Shown here one piece after another: positions 22,836 to 32,830 of a DNA stretch of 64,000 nucleotides (its first letter is position 1; every line of letters starts with the position of its first letter). A program made the position numbers and the translations under genes. The notes under the pieces were generated by a model, which saw only the letters and a program-made list of their open reading frames with translations, was not told the origin of the DNA and made no database searches. The DNA comes from Mesostigma viride (lineage: Eukaryota > Streptophyta > Mesostigmatophyceae > Mesostigmatales > Mesostigmataceae): NCBI GenBank assembly GCA_009746045.1, contig RPFO01000310.1, positions 814,234-878,233 on the forward strand, given 5' to 3'.

Positions 22836-24389
22836 AAAACTGAAGACTGGCGATAGCCCTGGTGGAACGTCATGCGTTTCGATGACACTTAGAGCCCTAG
22901 TTGGCATGTTTGTCCATAATGGCGATGGCTTTCTTCTTTGTTTGCGTGCTCAGAGTGTGACATATCCTCATGTTTAGCTTTGCTCAATATGCCTGTGTGG
23001 GCGGTACCTAGTGGTCGCAATGGCTCACTAGGGACATACTAGCGATGTCGTTCGAGCTCGTTTGGCATGCTCTTATTAGTGGACTAGTACTACTAGAACT
23101 GCTGCCCATGCCTGGCTAGGTACTTTCTACGCTGCCTGCAGCAGCTGCATGTTTCGCTTCTGCATGTCACAATTACAAATAGCCATGTGTTGCAGCTCTG
23201 TTGCCTGCGTGATAGCATTGGTCCTTTTTGTAGCACCAGCTGCTACAAAAAAGAAAAGGCGGTAAAGATAGAGAGAGTGCATGTTATGCCAGTATATCCG
23301 CATCAGCAGTGTCGTTTCGAGTAGAGTAAGTGGTTCCATTTCGCAACGAAACTCTGCTTTGTTTTCAAACGGAGCTTAGGCTGTTAAATAAGGTATGTAT
23401 GCGCTGGTCGACTGTCTCTCGTACCCTAGCTAGGCAGCACTCCATGTCTTTCCAATAAATGATGGAAGCATGATAGGCTGAGGATGGCTTATTACAACCG
23501 TGAAGTGAGGGGATTGTCAAGTTGAGTGGCATCGAAAAATCATATTTATAATTCCAAGGCTGCTGGGATATATAGAAAAGTCTTAGTTCAAATGAGAAAA
23601 ACAAACCTGTGAGTTTGAGGGTTATGAGTGAAAAATCCGATTATATACAATTACCACCATCAAGCGTGGCTGTCATGAAGGTCATTGGAAAGTTGTTAAC
23701 CGTTAAACCGAATGGGTGGAGTCAGATGGCCAGGGCTGGAGCTTTTTAAAATCGATTTTCCTTAGAGCTGCCGGGCTAGCTGGTGACTTGCCATGCTGTA
23801 TTTATTCAGCACAAAGTTCTGCAGAGAAGCTGCTGCAGAAATTCAGCTTGGGAGCGTGCACCACTTACATAATCACACGAAGGCTTTGTCCTTGTGAAAT
23901 GCGATTTTGCGGTGGTAGTCAAGTTAGTCATGCAGTGGTTGGTAATTGACTAGGCGTCACACCATATTCCGGCAAATGCATGTCACCAATCGCTTAACAG
24001 GCCATTTTGTACATATACAACCCCTTCATTGTTGTTCTTTGGTCCACGTCTGTGTGAACACTTTGATTCAGGGCAGGACTGCCTGACAGCTTGCTGAGGC
24101 CTTCAACCCTGACACAAGCATAGTCATCCTCACCCTATTTCCTATCGTTTCCTTTCCCTAAATCGGCCAACTCCCATCCCCGGCTGCAATGCATGGATGT
24201 GCGAACCTAGGGTGGGTGTCGACATGTTACATATGTGACGTAGAGTGCCCTAATCCTGATGGCATGTTGCCTCAGGCACTTCTTTTGCCGTTAAATTAAG
24301 CCTTGGAAGCATCCATTTCCTACTCTCCATCCCACATCCTGACGGTAGCAATTTCCTGACCTTGTTATTTGCTTGCGCTGGACTGGACC
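22836..24389. other. Region between ankyrin gene copy A and kinase gene copy B
   Basis: No gene is seen. The sequence is collinear with 52190-53633 and should hold the 3' end of the ankyrin transcript and the kinase promoter. Just before the kinase ATG there is a possible 3' splice site (a ctgac branch-like motif about 35 bases before catgcag), so an upstream non-coding or short coding exon cannot be excluded. Confidence 0.5.
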
Positions 24390-27300
24390 ATGCAGGATAT
24401 GAAGGATGCTTTTGCAGAGATAGACTGGTCCGCCTGCCAGTTGAATCCTCAACCTGGCCTGCTCTCAAGCCTGGAGGGTAAAGTAATGACCATGCAAGGA
24501 ACCTGGACAGTTGCGCAGCTGGCCCACCGCATGGGGGTGGTGGTGGAGGGCAGCGCCTTGAATGCGGCGAAATTGGGCACAGAGCTTAGGCAAGAGGATC
24601 AGCGCAGCAGGGAGCAGCTGGCCCAGGCGCAGACACAAGAGGACGTCATGCACCGCAAGCTGGCCCACCTTCGCCAGAACAGCACGGACGTGGCTGCGGC
24701 AAGGGAGCGGGATGACGCGGTGCAGGCATATGCGAGCAGCCTTCAGGCTCTGCATGAGACTTTGGAGAAGAAGGCAGGCCTGTCGGAGCAGCGACTTAAG
24801 CAGCAGCTGACGCTTCAGGAAACTATGGGTTTATTTGACAGCAGCCAAGAGACATTGCCTGCTAGCGTTGCGGGGAAAGGGCCTGAGCCAGACATGGAGT
24901 CAGCCGGCCGGCTGGCGCTGGAGCAGCTGAGGGCAGTGGTGAAGGACTGCAATGATGAGCTGATGCCTGCAGCGGTGGCTACGCAGAAAGCAATGGAGCA
25001 TTTGCAGGCCTGCTTGGAGAAACAGCAAAGCATCGCAACCAAATTGCGGGGTCGGCTGGATGCTGCTGTCCAATCAGGGCAGTGGTTCGCAGCCTCAGTG
25101 CTTTCCCAGCTGAAGGGTGAGACTCCCGAGGAGGATGGCAGACATGCACGCAAGATGTCAGAGATAACGCTGTTGCAAGCAAAGGAAGTGCGCAGGATGA
25201 TGGCCCTGCGAGAGAGCATCCCAGGGACCCTGTCTCGCCTGGCGGCTGCCCAGCAGGAGGGTAAGCTGATCCAAAGACAGCTCAGGTATATCCCTCTTGA
25301 GATACAGGACGCGGAGGATGATGGGCGCACAGGGCAGCTGCAGCAGCTCAAGGAGAAGGAGAGGGCGCTGCTGGAGCAAGCCTCCAAGTTGGCTGCGGAA
25401 CAAGCCACGCTGTCCGAGTCGTTGGCGGATGCCAAGCTGCAGCAGTGGTACCCGGACTTGCTGGCGCAGGAGGAGCACATCAAGGAGCTGCACAAATTCT
25501 TACCAGCAGGCGCCAGCAGGGACCTGATTGACAACGAGTGGAACCTGTCCAAGTTCCGCGATGGCTCTGGCAAACCTTTGATTCCAGGGAGGGGCGTATG
25601 GCGGGTGCGGCTGATGGAGGACTGGAACGGGAGGCAGTGGGTGGTGAAAGAGATGGGGCCGGGGCCGGAGTTGCGGCGGGAGGTCAACCGGCTGAAGGCG
25701 TTGCAGCACCCCCTGGTGATCCCCCTGGAGCGGGTGTTCATCGACAACAACGTGGCCTACCTGCAGATGCCCTACTACAAGAACGGGAACCTGCGTGGCT
25801 GGGTTGACAGCATCTTGGGCGCCCAGAAGGGGGCAGCGAGTCTGACCACCCAGCTGGGTGCCCAGATCTGGGCCACGATGAAGCAGGTCTTCCAGGCGGT
25901 GGCCTTCCTCCACCGCAAGGGCATCGTGCACCGCGACCTCAAGCCGGAGAATGTGCTGCTGCAGGATGACGGCCAGATCGCTCTGTGTGACTTTGGGGTC
26001 AGCCACGATGTGCTGGCACACCTGCAGACGACCAAGGCAACGCTGTCCATGGGGGGACATACCGCGTGCTATGCCGCCCCGGAGGTGCTTGCGGGGAAGG
26101 GCGTGTCCGCAAGCAATGCCTACGCCGAGGACCTGTGGTCCCTGGGGGTGATGCTGCTGGAGCTGGCAGGGACCCGGCTGTCTTGGAACGCGACGACCTC
26201 CCACCTGGAGGATGAGCAGGGTCGCCCCATCAACACGGCCGACTTGCTGGTGGGCAAATCCAAGTGGCACCACGATCTGATCACCCTGGCTGACTCCCTG
26301 CTTCAGAAGGACCCTGACGCCCGGCCCAGCGCTGAGGCAGTCCTCGCAAGCGAGCTCTTCCAGCAGGACCCCTCCGCCAGCCAGGTGCAGCAGAACCGCC
26401 ACATGCTGCTGCTGACCAGCCACCTGGCAAAGCTGCGGCAGAGCCCTCAGGGTGGCGGGCGGCCCAAGATCCACGTGATGAGGTTGGACGTGCGCGAGGG
26501 GCCCGGCATGGTTGCTCCGGTGCTGGCGCTGTTTGCTCGGGAGGACGTCAAGCCCGAGGAGACCGTGGTGGGCGAACATGCGGGCATGCGCATCCCTCTC
26601 TCCGAGGTGCTGCACAACTTCTTTGAGGCGGTGGTGCTGCCCGCTGCAGGCCTGTTTGAGCAGGGCAAGGGGGATGGCGAGGATGCCAGTGAGTCTGGAG
26701 CAGCCTCCCAGGTGCGCGAGGGGGTGGCCTTCCTTCCCAGGGTTTGCCAGGCGAGGGTTGCCAAGGCCGTGGAGACCCACCGGCAGCGGCTGCGCACGGT
26801 GGGCAAGATCTTGGCCAAGGCGGTGTTGCAGTGCATCCACGTGCCGGTGCAGTTTTGCAGCGCGCTCTTCTGTGCGCTGGTGGCCAAGGATGACCTCACG
26901 CAGTACAGCACGGCCGACTGTCTTGAGATGCTGGCGGAGTTCGACCCCACCGACGCGCGCCGCATGCGCGTCACGCTGGCCATGAAGCACGGGGACGGCG
27001 AATCGGGGATCACCCTGGGGGCCCTCATGGGCGATGCCGGCGCAGACGAGACCCTCATGACGGATGCCAACAAAGAGCTGCTCGTGCGCAAGGCGATCCA
27101 CCACCGCCTGGTCTTGACACGGGCGGCCGAGCTCGCAGAGGTGCGTGCCGGCTTCCTGTGCCTCGACTGGGAGCCCCTGCTGGGTGTGCTCTCGCCGCTC
27201 GACCTGATGACCCTCTTCTTTGGGACGGACTACCTGGACGTCAGCCGCGTCAGCCAGGCGTTCCAGCTGGACACGGCCAGCTGGGAGGGCAGGGAGGTGC

Positions 27301-27848
27301 AGGGGCAGCAGGCGTGGCAGTGGCTGCAACGCTTCCTGCACGAAGCCTCGGAGACGTCCCTGCGCCTGTTCAGCATCTGCGCGCTGGGCGGCGCCAAGTC
27401 CTGGTGGTCGGGCATGTGTGCCGTGAAGAGGCTGACCTCTGCCAGCAACGGGGGCCTGCCGGAGTTCTCCCGTGAGTCGGGCTCCCTGTACCTCCCTCTC
27501 CCCGGAAACGATGGCTGCCCCTCGTACGAGGCGTTCAGCGCGCGCATGTTTGCGGCGCTCAAGGTGCACGGGGAGTACGGCCAGCGCACCGAGGCGCAGC
27601 GCGCCCAGAAGATGGGCATGGAGGAGATGCAGGGTGTGGTGCGGGCGATGGCGGGGCAGGTGAGGGCGGGGGGCTGGTACCGCTGCCCCAACGGCCACCT
27701 GTACTGCATCACCGAGTGTGGCGGTGCCATGCAGGAGAGCACGTGTCCCACCTGCGGGAAAGGCATTGGCGGAAGCCAGCACCGGTTGAGGGGTGACAAT
27801 GCGAATGCTCTGGACGTGGATGGGGCGCAGAGACCTGCATGGAACTGA
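24390..27848 (+). CDS. Coiled-coil/Ser-Thr protein kinase/HECT-like/RZ-finger protein, copy B
   Basis: 1152 codons without an intron, counted from the first in-frame ATG (24390). The open frame continues upstream only to a TTG at 24369. Residues about 50-380 are rich in heptad-like Leu/Glu/Gln and probably form coiled coils. A kinase domain spans about 396-656: GRG loop at 400-402, Lys420, Glu431, HRDLKPEN at 514-521, DFG at 534-536, APE at 563-565, Asp581 and Arg645, so it should be active on Ser/Thr. Residues about 694-1078 resemble a HECT domain: VGKILAKA at 804-811, and LP at 1023-1024 to PSYEAF at 1044-1049. The catalytic Cys position is Glu1029. The RZ finger has Cys1099, His1103, Cys1119 and Cys1122. 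Phosphorylation combined with ubiquitin transfer is inferred. Confidence 0.9.
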   Translation: MQDMKDAFAEIDWSACQLNPQPGLLSSLEGKVMTMQGTWTVAQLAHRMGVVVEGSALNAAKLGTELRQEDQRSREQLAQAQTQEDVMHRKLAHLRQNSTDVAAARERDDAVQAYASSLQALHETLEKKAGLSEQRLKQQLTLQETMGLFDSSQETLPASVAGKGPEPDMESAGRLALEQLRAVVKDCNDELMPAAVATQKAMEHLQACLEKQQSIATKLRGRLDAAVQSGQWFAASVLSQLKGETPEEDGRHARKMSEITLLQAKEVRRMMALRESIPGTLSRLAAAQQEGKLIQRQLRYIPLEIQDAEDDGRTGQLQQLKEKERALLEQASKLAAEQATLSESLADAKLQQWYPDLLAQEEHIKELHKFLPAGASRDLIDNEWNLSKFRDGSGKPLIPGRGVWRVRLMEDWNGRQWVVKEMGPGPELRREVNRLKALQHPLVIPLERVFIDNNVAYLQMPYYKNGNLRGWVDSILGAQKGAASLTTQLGAQIWATMKQVFQAVAFLHRKGIVHRDLKPENVLLQDDGQIALCDFGVSHDVLAHLQTTKATLSMGGHTACYAAPEVLAGKGVSASNAYAEDLWSLGVMLLELAGTRLSWNATTSHLEDEQGRPINTADLLVGKSKWHHDLITLADSLLQKDPDARPSAEAVLASELFQQDPSASQVQQNRHMLLLTSHLAKLRQSPQGGGRPKIHVMRLDVREGPGMVAPVLALFAREDVKPEETVVGEHAGMRIPLSEVLHNFFEAVVLPAAGLFEQGKGDGEDASESGAASQVREGVAFLPRVCQARVAKAVETHRQRLRTVGKILAKAVLQCIHVPVQFCSALFCALVAKDDLTQYSTADCLEMLAEFDPTDARRMRVTLAMKHGDGESGITLGALMGDAGADETLMTDANKELLVRKAIHHRLVLTRAAELAEVRAGFLCLDWEPLLGVLSPLDLMTLFFGTDYLDVSRVSQAFQLDTASWEGREVQGQQAWQWLQRFLHEASETSLRLFSICALGGAKSWWSGMCAVKRLTSASNGGLPEFSRESGSLYLPLPGNDGCPSYEAFSARMFAALKVHGEYGQRTEAQRAQKMGMEEMQGVVRAMAGQVRAGGWYRCPNGHLYCITECGGAMQESTCPTCGKGIGGSQHRLRGDNANALDVDGAQRPAWN

Positions 27849-28775
27849 GCGGCCACTGCCTCTGCACGGCCTTCAGTCATGTGGTCCCTGGAAACTGTGC
27901 GTCCGTGACAATGTCATCGCCTTGTTCTACTTGGATATGAATAGGCCCTGCATGGTTAGCTTGAGATGCAAATAGGAGGGCACATGGGTGACAACAGATC
28001 ATGGACCATCCGAAGAGAAGGCCAGCAGTATGGTGCATCCACACAAACTTGATGCAGTTCTTGTGCACACGGTTTGGTGTGGGCAGCTGATATGCGGCAG
28101 TGTTGGGGTGGCATTTGCATGGTGCCAAGCTCTCCTCTTCCATGCATTCTTTCGTACATAGCCAATGGCTGGATCTGTCACACCTTTTTTAGCCCTTCAA
28201 GTCTGCCTTGTGCGCCAGTGAACATAATTCTTTACCTAGTGTGTCCTTGTTCGCCTGAACCGGCATGTGGGTTTAGGTTTGGGGGGATCTGCTACTCTTG
28301 ACTGTGATGCATTCAACTCGGTTACCTGCATGGGCGTTTGGAATGGTATCGGCAACAGCTAGGTTTTTCACGGTTGTAGCTAGCTAGTTATTATCATACT
28401 GGTTGTCTCTTTGATACTGTCGCGTGCTACTGAATGGCATGCGTGCCAATCATAAGGGGTGTTTCTTCGATAAGTTGGGGAAAGCATGGCAATGAGAGAA
28501 GATTTTCAAGACAAAGTTTGAACGAATGGTCAATGGCAACGTGGGAGAAAAATCTGTTGATATAGAAAAATCTATTTTTTTTCTATTGATATAGAAAAAA
28601 CGTGGGAGAAAAATCTGTTGATATAGAGTGAAAAATACAAAAACGATGCATGCATGCATAATTTTAGTGACGAAAAGTAATAGGCCATGGCTACATGATT
28701 CACAAAAAACCCGTGCTGCCTGCCTGCTCTATTGTTTACTATATAGTTCCATCGGCCACAAGAATGAACAGGTTC
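27849..28775. other. 3' flank of kinase gene copy B, no gene seen
   Basis: Collinear with the 3' flanks in copies A and C. A local duplication of a segment containing gtgggagaaaaatctgttga lies near 28540-28625 and is not present in the other copies. No coding support. Confidence 0.5.
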
Positions 28776-28786
28776 ATGTTGAAAGG

Positions 28787-30102
28787 GTTGGCGGCTGCTC
28801 TCGGCAATGAAAATACGTCTGCAGCTCCGGCTGCAGCTTCGCCATCAGGGCCGGAAGGCAGTGGTGACACTAGTCGCGCACTGGTGGTCGTCCAGCACCC
28901 TCCCGGGCTTCCTGCCTCGCCTTCAGCCTCGCCCGAGCCCAAACGCAGCCGCCCCACCGAACCTAGCTGGTCTGAGACCGACTTTGACGTTGATGAGTTA
29001 TTTTCCACCTTCGACGTCCGCAGACCTGGCTATTTCGACAGGCCACACATCCGGATGCTGGAACTCCTGTTTTACGGGTCGTATGCCTCCCTTCTTGACC
29101 TGTGCCAACGCCTCCAACGCCACACATGCTTCCGCAGCCAGTCTGACGGCCAGTTTCAGCTCCGCTCAGCTGACCTGTCTGGCTGGTCGCGACCGCGCCT
29201 TCAGCTTGCCGCCCTCTTTTCCATCCTTCAACGCTGTTCCGCGGACCTCTGGCAACCCGTCCCCTTGACCGAATTCGCCCTCCTCCGCCTCCTCTCACAG
29301 CATGTGACGCCCCTTGCTTGCGAAATGGAAGCTTTGGGTCGTAAGATGGCTGCTGAGCTCCCCAAAATCCCCACCGCCACCGCCACCGCCACCGCCACCC
29401 TCCTCGCCCCCCCCCCCCCCCCCCTCCGCCTCCACCGACTCCATCACCGCCCAGCTCCGCGACATCGACCAGCGTCTTAAGGACAACGCCATTGCTATCG
29501 AGGTTCTGCAGAACACCGCAGGCCTCACCGCCCAGGCGGTGAAGGACATTGCCGCCAAGCCAGCCCCGGCTGGCCTGGCCGGCGATGCTCCTCCCATCAC
29601 CACCTGGGCGGACATGCTTAAGCAACACACCACCTCCACCACCTCCGCCGTCGCAGCCCAGCTTCAACGGCAGACGCTTGACCTTCGCGAGGAGGCCGAG
29701 CTCGCCAAGCGCAGCCTCAACGTCATTGTCAAAAATCTCAAGATGGAGGAAGGTGAGAATTCCGAGAAGCTTGCGCGTGCTTTTGAGAGAGAAATCCTTG
29801 ATCGCATGGGCCTTACTGGTGAGATCGAGCTGGCCGCCCACCGCCTTCCCCGCGCGCGGGGTAAGGCAGGGCCGCCCCCGCTCCTTCTCACCTTTAAGAC
29901 CCCGGCGGACAAGATTTCCTTTCTCAGACGCCGCAAGCGGCTCGAGAAGACTCTCTTCACCCTTGATGTCACGGACGCGAGCTATGTCATCCGGGCGGCG
30001 CCCACTATGCACAAGACCGGTGACGTGCGCAAGGAATTTGTTTTCTACGCATTTTCGACAAAGGCTAGTGACCGGGGGGGGACACTAGCACTTGCAGCAT
30101 AA
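28787..30102 (+). pseudogene. LINE ORF1-like coding region, broken at a poly-C tract
   Basis: A frame is open from before the insertion (host ATGs at 28764 and 28776 lie in or next to the target duplication) to 29480. A second frame is open through 30102. They overlap at a C homopolymer at about 29407-29424, where a length change explains the shift. The second part has a proline run, a coiled-coil-like segment (QLRDIDQRLKDNAIAIEVLQ) and a segment resembling the RNA-binding part of LINE ORF1 proteins (SLNVIVKNLKMEEGE, AAHRLPR, LLLTFKTPADK). The element supplies no start codon of its own at its 5' end, which suggests 5' truncation. Confidence 0.6.
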
Positions 30103-30970
30103 GAGCGGACGAAAGTGTACGTGCACGCGCGCCGGGCCAGGCACAGCTGGGCGCGCAGCACTGACTTGAGCGGACGGCAGCACAAGTGCGCAGCGTCGAG
30201 AGGATCATACGCGTGTTAGTGGACAGCTGGAGCTGAAGCTGGACTGCTGGACTTCAACAGCGCCGAGGCTATTGACAGGCCAGGTGTCTTTGTGGTGTAG
30301 AATAGCGGGTCAACGTTATGAGGACTGGACAGAAAATGGAAAAGGACAATTTGCGGTGCGGAGCCAGATCGCTGGAATGAATGCGAAATCGCTGGCAGCC
30401 CTACAAAGGGATTTCTTCTAGAAAGGAACGATTAGACGCAATGGTTGCTGGGCCACTCACACGCAAGGTGTGAGCGTGCAGATTGTCTGAAGGATATTAT
30501 GCTTCGACCTTGGTGGACGTGACTCAATGTCGGACATTCCCAGGGACAGAAATGCCGGAGCCTCTAGGAGATGAGATCGGCAACAGGGTAGCAATTTAGA
30601 TTTGTCGGGATGCCTTCCTGCTTTTGTTGGCATGTGTGGTAGAAAGCCAGGACGGCAACTGGAATGCGGTTTCTATTTGCATGGTTCAGGCAGCAAGATA
30701 GTTTTGGCATTCCTGGCTGGACGGACAAGTGTGGCGTGTGTCATGCGTGTGGCATGACGAATGGTTTGGTTCATAGTCGAAGAGGACTCTCATGCAGGGT
30801 GTAGTCTCTTCGAGTAATGAAAAGAGGGCTCTCAGCCGAGGACAAGGAACTGTCCCTCGTGCCTGATCATGGGACAGGTCCTCGCCCACCCCACAGGGCA
30901 TGCAGTTAAGGCAGGCACGTCAGCTCAGCTCATTTGGGTTTTACCAAATTAAGCTGAGTGGCCAGCCGCC
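30103..30970 (+). other. Non-coding interior of LINE-like insertion
   Basis: No open frame or family match. In typical ORF1 proteins the flanking pieces would be close together, so this may be a further insertion or the remnant of a different transcript. Confidence 0.4.
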
Positions 30971-31189
30971 ATGGTGGCGCCGGAGATTGTGGCACGCAGA
31001 CGCGACATTGATGACGACTTGACCCTGGCGCAGCAACAACGGCGACGGGAGCTATGGCCGACCTACCTCCAGCTCCGGCAGACCAAGGCGGGCCAGCCGG
31101 TGTACTGGAAGGGGGCGGCCATCTACGTCGGCCACAAGCCCTGGCAGGCGACCCCCGCGGCCCCAGCGACTCCAGACGCCCCAGCTTAG
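30971..31189 (+). pseudogene. LINE ORF1 C-terminal-like fragment
   Basis: 72 codons from ATG to TAG. The RRRDIDDDLTLAQQQRRREL stretch followed by a GQPVYWKGAAIYVG stretch resembles the usual C-terminal end of LINE ORF1 proteins (a DLT motif, then an Arg-rich helix and a final strand). An Ala/Pro tail follows. Whether it is translated alone is unknown. Confidence 0.5.
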
Positions 31190-31648
31190 GGGAATACAGC
31201 AGCAGTAGTGTAGAATAGATAGACCGTGGCCATGTCACATGTACGCCTCCTAGAGGCCCTATCCCAGCTAAGCCACGCGCTTTATTTAATCATGTACATG
31301 TGTGCCTATGATGAGCCACACTCCAGATGATGTCTAGCTTTATTTAGTTATGTTGTGCCCATGCAGGGAGTAACTCTCTGCTGAGACGCCATGCCCTCGC
31401 TTCTTTGTATAGCTATGCTGATCTTCCCCCCCATGACAGGCTCCCCCTTCGCTGGGCATAGCTTGAAGATCATGGGGACGCAGGTGCCCTGGTGCACCTA
31501 GAGCAAGGGTCCTTTACATCCCCACCCTTGCAGGAAGTAGCTTAGGATGTATGATAGGCCATATGCCCCCTCTCAAGGGCTATGTGCTACATATACTCCC
31601 AACGGAGTTATGTTACAATTCAATTCAATTCAATTCAATGTTGAAAGG

Positions 31649-32830
31649 ACAGGACACAACCTTGCCAACGGCTTGCCTGCCTAGTGGGCATGGTGGGGTG
31701 CTGCCGTGTGGAGTCGTTAATTGAGTTGAGTTGACTTGAGTTTATTCCCGCGCCGGTGGTTCGACAGGGCTATTAAAAGTGGATCCATAGGCTTGTCCGG
31801 CCTTATTGGGGTGGCAAACAAGTGTGGAGTGTGCACCGACGTGGTCACCCCTCGTACAGCGTGCAGATGACATCAACTAGGGGGGTGGGCATGCCAGCGC
31901 GGGCATTGAAGGACAATCCACAGAGTGTCCCAGCGGTGGTTTGGCAGCGTTGAGGGCACAGTTGAAGTATTGTTGTTTCAGCCCGACATATAGCCTGCAG
32001 AATAACGATAGGGATTAATTTGTGCCTCTGTCTACCTACTCGAGAGATTCCGGGGAACCGGATTTGTTTGCAATTGCATTTCATTTTGGGTTCACGGCCT
32101 CGAGCTTGGCGCTCTGAACCTGGACTGGTCCGGATCTGACTGGGAAACGCCAACAAAAGCACGCCAGCAGGTCGACCCCTTGTACTGAGTGCCGATGATA
32201 GCACTCAGGGAGTGGGTATGCCAGCGCGAGGGAGTACAAGACACGGATATCAGGGACTGTCCCAGCCAGCAGTGGCGGGCACAGCCAAGGATAATTGTTT
32301 CAGCCCACATATCCTGCAAACTAAAAAGAGGGAACGGTACGCATGTTTGCCTCTGGTTACTAACACTACCTCAAGCACAGGCACACACAGACGAGGCGGA
32401 CGCGTCAGATCGGTGAGCTGGCACCAAGCCCACCCAGCCCGGGCGTTATCCCTCCATTGTCTCCCCCTGCCGCTTCCCGCGCCCAGGTCGTCACCATTGG
32501 ACCTTCCAGGACAGGCTCCGTCGGGGCATGTGCTATCCCTGAGACGATAGGCGCGAGCCCGGGGGCATGGATTCATCACGCATCTGGGGGCAGATGATCG
32601 ATCCGCAAAGAGCGCTGGCAGAAGGTTGTGTTAGCCACAGTCCCCAAGTCTGTGGGGGAGCTGCGTGAGACGCGGATCGGCAAACAATGTGGGCCGCGGC
32701 ACCTGCCCTTGTACCACTACATAGACCGTTTGACGCATGCGCTTTACCATCGATCCCACCCCACTCATTAATTGAGGATTTATGCCCACGTGACGCAGTC
32801 ATGTGTCTTGATTAATCATTATATCACGAT
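31649..32830 (+). mobile_element. Degenerate LINE 3'-end relic, copy B
   Basis: Collinear with 4600-5900 of copy A, but without the 88-bp insertion (uninterrupted at ctcgagagattccgggg near 32041). The LINE-like part starts near 32400 and ends with a gattaatcattatatca segment near 32811. The stretch 32529-32583 is the unexpanded form of the 58-bp unit. Confidence 0.55.

Larger units (their letters stand above)
1..24192 (+). repeat. Segmental duplication unit, copy A
   Basis: This is the first of three tandem copies of a large unit. The landmark atggatgtgcgaacctag starts at 1 and recurs at 24193, and the order kinase gene, LINE relic, minisatellites, ankyrin gene, DIRS relic and GGCT tract is the same as in copy B. 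The left edge of the unit is not visible because the window begins inside the region upstream of the kinase gene. Copy A holds the expanded 88-bp array and lacks the LINE-like and hAT insertions of copy B. Confidence 0.9.
28787..31637 (+). mobile_element. LINE-like insertion, non-autonomous, with 11-bp target duplication
   Basis: An element of 2851 bp is flanked by atgttgaaagg at 28776-28786 and 31638-31648. Copies A (near 4577) and C (near 57972) show the empty site, with small differences. The 3' end is a (CAATT)n run. It encodes ORF1-like fragments but no reverse transcriptase or endonuclease that I can see, so it was probably mobilised by another LINE. The insertion postdates the duplication. 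Confidence 0.8.

Noticed and set aside
24369-24389. TTG as the start of the kinase frame
   Set aside because: A nuclear eukaryotic gene should start at ATG; the first in-frame ATG is 21 bases downstream in all copies.
25500-27782. Long antisense open frames (up to 760 codons) across the kinase genes
   Set aside because: They mirror the high third-position G+C of the sense gene, have no family match, and the sense frame carries clear kinase and zinc-finger motifs.
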